Shown here one piece after another: positions 6,527 through 11,804 of a DNA stretch of 11,804 nucleotides; positions within the stretch are counted from its first letter, which is position 1; every line of letters begins with the position of its first letter. Made by a program: the position numbers and the translations under genes. The notes under the pieces are model-generated. The model was not told where the DNA came from. It searched no databases and saw only the letters and a list, made by a program, of their open reading frames with translations. The stretch comes from an uncultured Selenomonadales bacterium (GTDB lineage: Bacteria > Bacillota > Negativicutes > Selenomonadales > Selenomonadaceae). The stretch lies in assembly GCA_947167555.1 (NCBI GenBank), contig CAMVIO010000042.1, positions 1 to 11,804 of the forward strand, given 5' to 3'.

Positions 6527-7483
6527 ATGGACAAGAAGAAAATGCGCCTTGCCCGTATGCATCATGGCGCGGGCTATACGCTGCACGAGGAGGTCAGGCA
6601 CCCGACGGCGGCGCTTTTGCGCGCGTCGCAGATCGGGGCGCTGGCGCATGACGAGCCGTCGATGGCGGAGCGCGAGGACAAAGACGCGCTGCTTGTAGTC
6701 TCTTATGGCGCCGCGCGGCAGGAATCCCGCCGTGCGGCCGTCGAGCCGGTTTTGGACACGATCGCCTCGGAAAATCCCGAGGCCGACATTTTCGAGGCGT
6801 ACACCTCCCGCGTGATGTGCAAACACATCCGGGAAACGGGACTGGAAATGCCGTTGCTGGAAGACGCTTTGGAAACATTGCTCGCCAATGGCTACACCCG
6901 TGTGGCGATCGCTTCCCTGCACCTTTTCCCCGGCACGGAATACATGGCCATGATCGAGACCTTCAACGCGTACCGTTCCCGCTTCAAGCGGCTGGTCCTG
7001 GGCACACCGCTTCTGTACTGGATGGGGCAGGAGGGGCAGCGGGACGACGCTGCCGATTTCGTGCAGGCGCTCCGGCGGGAATTCCCCGATCCCGGAAAAG
7101 ACGAAGCGATCCTCTTCATGGCGCACGGCACGATGCACCCGTCCAACTGCTTTTATATGCTGCTGCAAACGCGCATGGAGATGGCGCATTGGGAAAACGC
7201 CTTTGTCTACACGCTGGCGGGATGGCCGAGGATGGAGCAGATCGTCCCGAAGCTGAAAGAGCGCGGCGTCCGCCGCGTGAAGCTGGCGCCGCTGATGCTC
7301 GCCATCGGCGCCCACGTCACCCGCGACATGGCGGGCGACGCGCCCGAGTCGCACCGCTCGCGATTCCTGGCGGAAGGCTTCGAGGTCGAGGTCCTTCCGA
7401 AAGGGCTGGGCGAGCTGCCCGCCATACGCGAGATGTACGTCGAGCGCGCCAACGAGGCATGGGACAAACTGCAGGAACAATGA
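6527..7483 (+). CDS. cbiK: Sirohydrochlorin cobaltochelatase, CbiK type
   Basis: This 318-residue cytosolic enzyme should insert Co2+ into sirohydrochlorin in the anaerobic (early cobalt) branch of cobalamin synthesis. Family signs are LLVVSYGAARQESR (55-68, where CbiK has its fSfGTs segment), EAYTSRVMCKHI (90-101), HLFPGTEY (132-139), MAHGTMHPSN (198-207) with His200 and His204, and LAPLMLAIGAHVTRDMAGD (253-271) with His263. His200 and His263 correspond to the metal-binding pair known in Salmonella CbiK (His145, His207). GGAGG at 6517-6521 is five bases before the ATG; an in-frame GTG at 6512 lies before that site and is rejected. The first 50 residues are an extension relative to the about 264-residue Salmonella enzyme, Arg/His-rich and without a signal peptide. 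The gene is a single transcription unit with its own promoter and terminator. No other cobalamin biosynthetic gene is in the window; Fe or Ni chelation for another tetrapyrrole is an alternative. Confidence 0.87.
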   Translation: MDKKKMRLARMHHGAGYTLHEEVRHPTAALLRASQIGALAHDEPSMAEREDKDALLVVSYGAARQESRRAAVEPVLDTIASENPEADIFEAYTSRVMCKHIRETGLEMPLLEDALETLLANGYTRVAIASLHLFPGTEYMAMIETFNAYRSRFKRLVLGTPLLYWMGQEGQRDDAADFVQALRREFPDPGKDEAILFMAHGTMHPSNCFYMLLQTRMEMAHWENAFVYTLAGWPRMEQIVPKLKERGVRRVKLAPLMLAIGAHVTRDMAGDAPESHRSRFLAEGFEVEVLPKGLGELPAIREMYVERANEAWDKLQEQ

Positions 7484-7502
7484 ATTCCATATAAGCAAAA
7501 CA

Positions 7503-7553
7503 TGCGGCGACGACTCCGTTTTTCCGGCGGAGCGTCGCCGCAAAAGTTTTTTT
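7503..7553 (+). terminator. Terminator after cbiK
   Basis: 7504-7512 pair with 7533-7541 and 7514-7518 with 7528-7532, with one bulged A at 7513 and a nine-base loop. Seven T's follow at 7547-7553 after AAAAG. The gap between stem and T-run makes it somewhat atypical, but position and stem strength support it. Confidence 0.75.
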
Positions 7554-7580
7554 GCCTAATTTCGAAAATTGCCGTATAAT
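7552..7580 (+). promoter_or_regulatory. Promoter of the DnaC-like ATPase gene
   Basis: TTGCCT (7552-7557) and perfect TATAAT (7575-7580) are spaced by 17 bases. The -35 box begins inside the T-run of the cbiK terminator. Transcription should start near 7587, just before the leader hairpin. Confidence 0.7.
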
Positions 7581-7596
7581 ATAGGGGAATAATATG

Positions 7597-7622
7597 CCCG
7601 TTTTGAAGAAAGGCAAAACGGG
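7597..7622 (+). promoter_or_regulatory. Leader hairpin before the DnaC-like gene
   Basis: CCCGTTTTG (7597-7605) and CAAAACGGG (7614-7622) form nine perfect pairs around an eight-base purine-rich loop (AAGAAAGG). No T-run follows, so it is not a terminator. It begins about ten bases after the expected transcript start, where it could stabilise the message or bind a regulator. Confidence 0.45.
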
Positions 7623-7660
7623 GACGCAATTTCAATTCTATGGAAAAGGGTGTGTTGCTG

Positions 7661-8167
7661 ATGGTTCCAATGAAATACAAGGGGCTTGGCTTTGAGCGTT
7701 ATGATTCCGACGCGTACAACAAAGAGGCGGTCGCCTCGATGAAGGCGCTGGTCGCTGAGGCGACGAAAGGCGCGTTTGTTTACGGACCTCCGGGAACGGG
7801 AAAGAGCATGTTGGTCGCGGTCTTCGCGAACGAAAAGACGAAGGCGGGAACGGATACGATGTTCCTGACGGCGGCGGAGCTTTTCTCGGAGACGCTGGGC
7901 GCGGCGAACGAGACGGCGCGGATCAAATTCACGGAGAAGGCGGAATCGGCAGCCTGCCTCGTCGTGGACGATCTCGACGCGGCGCATCTGAATCAGGAAG
8001 CGGGAGAGACGCTGATCGGGCTCCTGAAGGTTCGCGGGGACAAGAAATTGCAGACCATCGTCGCCAGCAAATTCCCGCTGGCAGACGTCCCGGCCAAGAC
8101 CGAGGGCGTCGGCGAGGAGCTGCACGAGATATTGGAAGCCCTGGGCGATCATATCGTGCTGAAATAA
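7661..8167 (+). CDS. Small DnaC/IstB-like AAA+ ATPase
   Basis: The protein has 168 residues from the start used here. It holds one P-loop ATPase domain: a short lead ending in LGFERYDSDAYNKEA (9-23), Walker A YGPPGTGKS (41-49), Walker B CLVVDDLD (99-106) with tandem Asp, and a VASKFPLADVP segment (135-145) where DnaC/IstB proteins usually have a sensor 1 T-S-N. The order fits helicase-loader ATPases such as DnaC, DnaI or the IS21 helper IstB, but it is shorter than these (about 240-300) and lacks their N-terminal partner-binding domain. No transposase is next to it, so an IS21 helper is unlikely. No arginine finger is obvious near the C terminus. Alternative in-frame starts are 7640 (no useful ribosome-binding site) and 7670; AAAAGGG at 7644-7650 favours 7661, with a rather long spacing of 10. 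It is a single-gene unit. Its substrate is unknown. Confidence 0.75.
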   Translation: MVPMKYKGLGFERYDSDAYNKEAVASMKALVAEATKGAFVYGPPGTGKSMLVAVFANEKTKAGTDTMFLTAAELFSETLGAANETARIKFTEKAESAACLVVDDLDAAHLNQEAGETLIGLLKVRGDKKLQTIVASKFPLADVPAKTEGVGEELHEILEALGDHIVLK

Positions 8168-8187
8168 AAAAGAAAAGAACATGAAAT

Positions 8188-8220
8188 AACGCCTCGCGGG
8201 AACATCCCGCGAGGCGTTTT
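8188..8220 (+). terminator. Rho-independent terminator after the DnaC-like gene
   Basis: 8188-8200 pair perfectly with 8206-8218 (13 pairs, loop AACAT), with T's to 8220. It lies 20 bases after the stop codon. Confidence 0.9.
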
Positions 8221-8274
8221 GCAATAATGTCAGAAAAAAAGAAAGCTCATTGAAAAAATGCAAGCGCGAAAAAA

Positions 8275-8291
8275 TCGGAAATCATTTCCGA
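8275..8291. repeat. Perfect palindrome next to parS
   Basis: TCGGAAATCATTTCCGA is an eight-pair inverted repeat around the central C at 8283. It ends one base before the parS site. It lies in the 260-base gene-free stretch 8221-8479, which otherwise shows only parS and a possible -10 box. It looks like a protein-binding site; no T-run follows it. Confidence 0.5.
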
Positions 8292-8292
8292 A

Positions 8293-8308
8293 TGTTTCAC
8301 GTGAAACA
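8293..8308. other. parS centromere site
   Basis: TGTTTCACGTGAAACA is an exact match to the 16-bp palindromic parS consensus bound by chromosomal ParB/Spo0J. Such sites cluster around chromosome origins, where ParB loads, spreads and recruits SMC condensin. It is intergenic, between a terminator and the radical SAM gene. The cognate ParB gene is not in the window. Chance occurrence of a perfect 16-mer in 11.8 kb is very unlikely. Confidence 0.93.
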
Positions 8309-8460
8309 AACGAACACAACCTGAAAAAATCATGAAAGCTCTGAGGCGATGAAAGCGGATGGAGGTTGACAGGCCTGCATTTTTTGCGTCCGTGCCTTGA
8401 TTTTTTCCACGCCCGGCAGGAAATTTTTTATGTCGGGTCGAATAAAAAAGGATACTCTTA

Positions 8461-8466
8461 TATAAT
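8461..8466 (+). promoter_or_regulatory. Possible -10 box for the radical SAM operon
   Basis: A perfect TATAAT lies 13 bases before the ATG at 8480, but no good -35 box is found 16-18 bases upstream (TCGAAT at 8438). If used, the transcript would start near 8473, which would favour the second ATG at 8492. Confidence 0.35.
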
Positions 8467-8479
8467 TGATGATCCAGAA

Positions 8480-10399
8480 ATGAGTGAGCACATGAATCCT
8501 TCCGAAAAAGTCGACGTCTGTTTTGTCTCGATGCCGTTTTCCGACGTCACGATGCCTTCGATGGCGCTGTCTTTGATGAAATCCTGCCTGACCGAGGCGG
8601 GGATTTCCTCGGTGATTGACTACGAGCATTTGCAGTACGCCCATCGGCAGGGGGTGAAAGTTTTCTATACCGTGGAGCTGTCGCGCAGCGATTTCCTTGT
8701 GGGAGAGATGGTATTCGCACGGGCGGCGCACGGCGACAAGACGCTGCGCCCGTTGAACGAATACGTCGACTGGATGCGAAACTTTCGCTTTTCTTTGGGC
8801 GGCGCGCCCCCCAAAGAAATCGATGAAGCGTCGCAGAGATGGCTGAACCGTCTTGACGAGTGGCAGCGGGACGCGGAGGACTTCGTGGAAGAAGCCGCCG
8901 CGCGGGTGATGGATTATCACCCGAAAATCGTCGCGTTTGCCTCGATGTTTCAGCAGACGAACGCGAATATCGCGCTGGCCCGTCGGCTCAAAAAGGAGAA
9001 GAATCCGCCGATACTTGTCGTAGGCGGCGCGAACTGCATGGGCGACCTCGGCGCGGCGCTGATCGAGCATATCGAGGCTTATGATTATGTGTTCATCGGC
9101 GAGGCGGACGAGATTTTCGCCGACGTCTGCGGACGACTTTTGAAGGACGGCGAGATTCCGCCCGAGGAATTGCCCTACGGCGTGATGTCCCGCCGCTCGC
9201 CGCACCCGAAAACGGTCATGCACCGGGTCACGAAGAGTGTGGAAAATCTTCCGATTCCCGATTTCGACGATTTTTTCCGTGCCTTCCGAATCTTTTTCCC
9301 CCAAGGCAGGAACGCGCATTTCATGGTGGAAGGCTCGAGGGGCTGCTGGTGGGGGCGCAACAAGCCCTGCACTTTCTGCGGATTGAACGGCCCGGCGCGG
9401 AATTACCGCGAAAAGACGACGGAACGCCTCGCCGACGAGATCAAGACGTTGTCGGACCGATACCCCGAAGCGAAAATCTGCGCGTTCACTGACAGCATTT
9501 TGAGCCAGACCCAGATGAAGGAACTGCCCGCCGCCCTCAAGGCGCGGAACGTCCATCGGAAATTCTTTTCCGAGATCAAGGCGAATATCACCGAGAAGGA
9601 CGTGGCAAGCCTGGCGGAGATCGGCTTTATCCAGCTTCAGCCGGGACTGGAAAGCCTGAACGACGAGGTCCTGAAAATCATGAACAAGGGCTGCCGGGCA
9701 ATCCGGCAGATCGAGACGCTGAAAAGCTGTCGCACCTATAATATCCAGGTGGCATGGAATCTGCTCTGCGGCTTTCCCGGCGAGAAGGACGAATATTTCG
9801 CCGAGATGGCGGAAATCCTGCCGAAGCTCATGCACCTGCCGGCGCCGAACCAGTTCATCCATATTACTTACCAGCGGTACGGCGAGTACACGGAAAACCA
9901 GGAGAAATACGGGCTGCGCCTGCGCCCTGCCCGGAGCTATGATTTCGCTTTCGCGGACAGGGATTTCATCAATCGTTCGGCGTATATCTTCGAGCCGATC
10001 GACGAAAAGGAGCTCCCGCTTTACTGGAACGTGAGGAATAAAGGCGAAGGCTACCGGAAAATGCGGGATATTGTCGGCCAATGGACGGACGAGCGAATGA
10101 ACCTGCAAAGACTGGACATGGACGACAACGGCAAGGGCATTGATATTTATGATATGCGGGACATCGCGAAGCATACCGTCTATCATTTGGACGGCCTACG
10201 TGCCGAGCTGTACCGCGCCACACGCGCCGTACGGCAGGAGGACGCGCTTTTGGCGGAGCTTTCGCCGGAATACGGAGAGGCCGAAGTCAGGGACGCGCTG
10301 GCGTGGCTTTGCGAGGAAAACCTGACGGTGCATATCGGTCATGAATATCTGGCACTGGCTGTGGACATGAACACGAGGAAGGTAAGAATAGGAGTATGA
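8480..10399 (+). CDS. Cobalamin-binding radical SAM enzyme, RiPP maturation protein 1 family
   Basis: The protein has 639 residues. Its N-terminal part begins with DVCFVSMPFSDVTMPSMAL (12-30), the opening of the RiPP maturation radical SAM protein 1 family (TIGR03975, 'rSAM_ocin_1'), and continues through a B12-binding-like Rossmann region (PKIVAFASMFQQTNAN 148-163, ILVVGGANC 178-186, YVFIGEADE 203-211). The radical SAM core follows: GSRGCWWGRNKPCTFCGLNG (285-304) holds the cluster ligands Cys289, Cys297 and Cys300 in the widened C-x7-C-x2-C spacing typical of this family, then LQPGLESLNDEVLKIMNKG (386-404) and NLLCGFPGE (427-435). No DxHxxG motif is seen, so any cobalamin would be bound base-off without the lower His. 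Members act on ribosomally made peptides; which modification is made cannot be read from the sequence. The start 8480 is weakly supported; 8492 is an alternative preceded by GAGTGAG. It is coupled to the next gene. Confidence 0.88.
   Translation: MSEHMNPSEKVDVCFVSMPFSDVTMPSMALSLMKSCLTEAGISSVIDYEHLQYAHRQGVKVFYTVELSRSDFLVGEMVFARAAHGDKTLRPLNEYVDWMRNFRFSLGGAPPKEIDEASQRWLNRLDEWQRDAEDFVEEAAARVMDYHPKIVAFASMFQQTNANIALARRLKKEKNPPILVVGGANCMGDLGAALIEHIEAYDYVFIGEADEIFADVCGRLLKDGEIPPEELPYGVMSRRSPHPKTVMHRVTKSVENLPIPDFDDFFRAFRIFFPQGRNAHFMVEGSRGCWWGRNKPCTFCGLNGPARNYREKTTERLADEIKTLSDRYPEAKICAFTDSILSQTQMKELPAALKARNVHRKFFSEIKANITEKDVASLAEIGFIQLQPGLESLNDEVLKIMNKGCRAIRQIETLKSCRTYNIQVAWNLLCGFPGEKDEYFAEMAEILPKLMHLPAPNQFIHITYQRYGEYTENQEKYGLRLRPARSYDFAFADRDFINRSAYIFEPIDEKELPLYWNVRNKGEGYRKMRDIVGQWTDERMNLQRLDMDDNGKGIDIYDMRDIAKHTVYHLDGLRAELYRATRAVRQEDALLAELSPEYGEAEVRDALAWLCEENLTVHIGHEYLALAVDMNTRKVRIGV
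10390..10394 (+). promoter_or_regulatory. Ribosome-binding site that decides the start of the epimerase-like gene
   Basis: AGGAG lies within the last codons of the upstream gene. It is 1 base from the ATG at 10396, which overlaps the upstream TGA, and 7 bases from the in-frame ATG at 10402. The second start is therefore preferred. Either way translation is likely coupled. Confidence 0.65.
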
Positions 10400-10401
10400 A
10401 T

Positions 10402-11804
10402 ATGAGCGATATGGAAACCAAGCATGTAATCAGTCCCGCTTGCGACGACGCGGAATACGTCCGCGAGGTGGCGGAGGCGAAGCGGGCGCTGGAGCTTTGG
10501 ACGATGGAGCCGGGCTTCCGGGAAAAATTTCTGGCCGCGCCGGAGGAGACTTTGGCCGCCCACGGGCTCCATATCGACGTCCTTTCGGTGAAAATCCTCT
10601 GCATCAATGAAATCGCAAAGGAATACAACGACCGACCGCCTGAGGATACGCCGCGGGCCGCGCGCCGCTACCGGGGCTTTATCCGGGAAAAGGTTGAGGA
10701 ACGCGACCGCATGGGCCGGGAATACTGCGTTCCGAAGCATCCGGCGTTCCGCGCTTGGCGCGCACGGCAGCTCAACCGCTGCTGGGCAGAGTTTGGCGCG
10801 AGGAACCGGGCCCTGATCCACGTGCCGATGGTCTTTGAGCTGGATCTGGGCTGTTCCGTCGGCTGCCCGTTTTGCGGCGTCATGGCCGGGAAGCTCCAAA
10901 AGGTCAGCCGCTACGACGAGGACGCCGAGCTCTGGAAGGGGATCCTTTCCTTCGTAAAGGAGACCGTGGGCGACGCGGCGGGGCAAGCCACCTGTTACTA
11001 CGCCACCGAGCCGCTGGACAATCCCGACTACGAAAAATTTACCGACGACTTTTACGGGATTTTCGGCCATGTGCCGCAGCTTACCACGGCGACGGCCATG
11101 CGAAAGCCGGAGCGCACCCGCAAGTATATTTTCGACGCGCTGGAAAAGGAACGCCGCGTCCACCGCTTCTCGGTGCTGAGCCTTGATATCCTGCACAAGA
11201 TTTACGAGACCTTCACGATGGAGGAGCTGCTCTGCATTGAGCTGCTGCCCCAGTTCGTCGAAGCGCCGCTGAATATGTTTGCCAAGGCGGGGCGCGCAAG
11301 GGAGAGCGAGCTGGAGCATGTGGAGGAGGACGAAGGCAACACGATCGCCTGCAGCAGCGGCTTCGTGGTCAACATCGCGGAGCGCTCTGTCCGGCTGATT
11401 ACGCCCTGCGGCTCGTCGAAGGAGCGTCCCACCGGGGAAATCATTGTCGCGAAAGAGAGCTTTTCCGATCTGGAGGATTTCAAGCGTCTCTTCGTTTCCA
11501 TGATCGACCGCTACATGGCGCCGGAGTTTTCCAAGGAGACGCCGCTGTTCCTTCGTCCCGGCATTTCCATCGAGGAAACGGAGGAGGGCGTCGAATTCTT
11601 CCGTCCGAACAAGCTCCGGCTGAAATTCCGGGGCGAGGACGACCTTGCCCCCGAGCTTTACCACGACGTGCTGAAAAAGCTTCGGGAAGGCGGCAAGACT
11701 GCCTACGATATCGCGGGAGAATTGATGGAGGAGCAGGACGCGTTCCCCGCCAATATCTTCTTCATCCTGAGAAAATTCGAGCTGGCAGGGCTATTCCTGG
11801 AGCC
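10402..11804 (+). CDS. PoyD-like radical SAM peptide epimerase (3' end beyond window)
   Basis: This is an incomplete gene: 467 residues are visible and no stop is reached. The radical SAM ligands are Cys151, Cys155 and Cys158 in LDLGCSVGCPFCGV (147-160), the classic C-x3-C-x2-C. The layout fits the RiPP maturation amino acid epimerases typified by PoyD (TIGR04517), which turn L- into D-residues in proteusin-type precursors. ALELWTMEPGFREKF and AAPEETLAAHGLHID (29-59) look like the short leader-like motif D/P-x-F-R...P...L...G that occurs in NHLP/Nif11-type peptides and in this enzyme family. TIACSSG (314-320) and LITPCGSS (332-339) carry Cys317 and Cys336, candidates for the hydrogen-donating Cys required by such epimerases. 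Residues about 418-467 form a small winged-helix-like region (LYHDVLKKLREGGKTAYDIA onward), like a PqqD/RRE peptide-binding domain. It follows the first radical SAM gene by two bases. Another radical SAM peptide-modifying activity is possible. Confidence 0.8.
   Translation, partial: MSDMETKHVISPACDDAEYVREVAEAKRALELWTMEPGFREKFLAAPEETLAAHGLHIDVLSVKILCINEIAKEYNDRPPEDTPRAARRYRGFIREKVEERDRMGREYCVPKHPAFRAWRARQLNRCWAEFGARNRALIHVPMVFELDLGCSVGCPFCGVMAGKLQKVSRYDEDAELWKGILSFVKETVGDAAGQATCYYATEPLDNPDYEKFTDDFYGIFGHVPQLTTATAMRKPERTRKYIFDALEKERRVHRFSVLSLDILHKIYETFTMEELLCIELLPQFVEAPLNMFAKAGRARESELEHVEEDEGNTIACSSGFVVNIAERSVRLITPCGSSKERPTGEIIVAKESFSDLEDFKRLFVSMIDRYMAPEFSKETPLFLRPGISIEETEEGVEFFRPNKLRLKFRGEDDLAPELYHDVLKKLREGGKTAYDIAGELMEEQDAFPANIFFILRKFELAGLFLE

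Noticed and set aside
7661..8167. IS21 helper gene (IstB).
   Set aside because: There is no IstA transposase, no terminal inverted repeats, the protein is too short, and it has its own promoter and terminator.
8258..8335. 25-residue open frame running through the palindrome and parS; considered as a RiPP precursor.
   Set aside because: It has no leader or core features, no ribosome-binding site, and it overlaps two DNA palindromes.
8366..8371. Perfect TTGACA as a -35 box for the radical SAM genes.
   Set aside because: No acceptable -10 box lies 16-19 bases downstream, and it is about 90 bases from the better TATAAT.
8330..10186. Long open frame on the minus strand (about 618 codons).
   Set aside because: It is antisense to the radical SAM gene, whose plus-strand motifs are unmistakable; the composition is Arg/Val/His-rich.
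10339..11664. Open frame of about 440 codons on the minus strand.
   Set aside because: It is antisense to the PoyD-like gene, which has the C-x3-C-x2-C motif and an AGGAG site.

Overview
The window looks like a chromosomal segment of an anaerobic, moderately GC-rich bacterium of Firmicutes type. The evidence is consensus sigma70/sigmaA-like promoters, strong GGAGG ribosome-binding sites, a minimal SufBC-type iron-sulfur assembly pair, an anaerobic-type cobaltochelatase and a perfect consensus parS site. Negativicutes is a reasonable guess, but this is inference from style and gene content; nothing in the window proves the taxon. No rRNA, tRNA, CRISPR array or insertion sequence was seen.

Layout. 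(1) 1-460: a small plus-strand gene for a 100-residue protein that resembles the N-terminal domain of DnaA standing alone, preceded by a hairpin and followed by a strong bidirectional terminator. (2) 470-5400, minus strand: a tightly packed five-gene unit read from one good promoter at about 5372-5400. In order of transcription it holds a ParA-family ATPase, a small ribbon-helix-helix protein whose gene overlaps parA by 100 bases in another frame, SufC-like ATPase, SufB/SufD-like scaffold, and a 705-residue protein with an N-terminal cyclic-nucleotide-binding-like fold and a long unassigned remainder. (3) 5496-6315: a secreted protein of unknown function. (4) 6317-7553: a consensus promoter, a leader region with four successive hairpins, and a CbiK-type sirohydrochlorin cobaltochelatase with its own terminator. 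(5) 7552-8220: promoter, leader hairpin, a small DnaC/IstB-like AAA+ ATPase and terminator. (6) 8221-8479: non-coding, with a 17-bp palindrome one base away from a perfect parS. (7) 8480-11804: a cobalamin-binding radical SAM enzyme of the RiPP-maturation type 1 family, coupled to a PoyD-like radical SAM peptide epimerase that runs off the right edge.

How the parts may work together. The parS site suggests an origin-proximal location, and DnaA-N-like, ParA/RHH and DnaC-like proteins give the region a replication and segregation flavour, although the Spo0J-type ParB that would bind parS is not in the window. The SufCB pair has no cysteine desulfurase beside it, as in the minimal SUF (SMS) arrangement of anaerobes; its co-transcription with a ParA/RHH pair and a cNMP-like sensor is the most unexpected gene linkage here. 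The two radical SAM enzymes form the start of a peptide natural-product pathway whose precursor peptide is not in this window and probably lies to the right.
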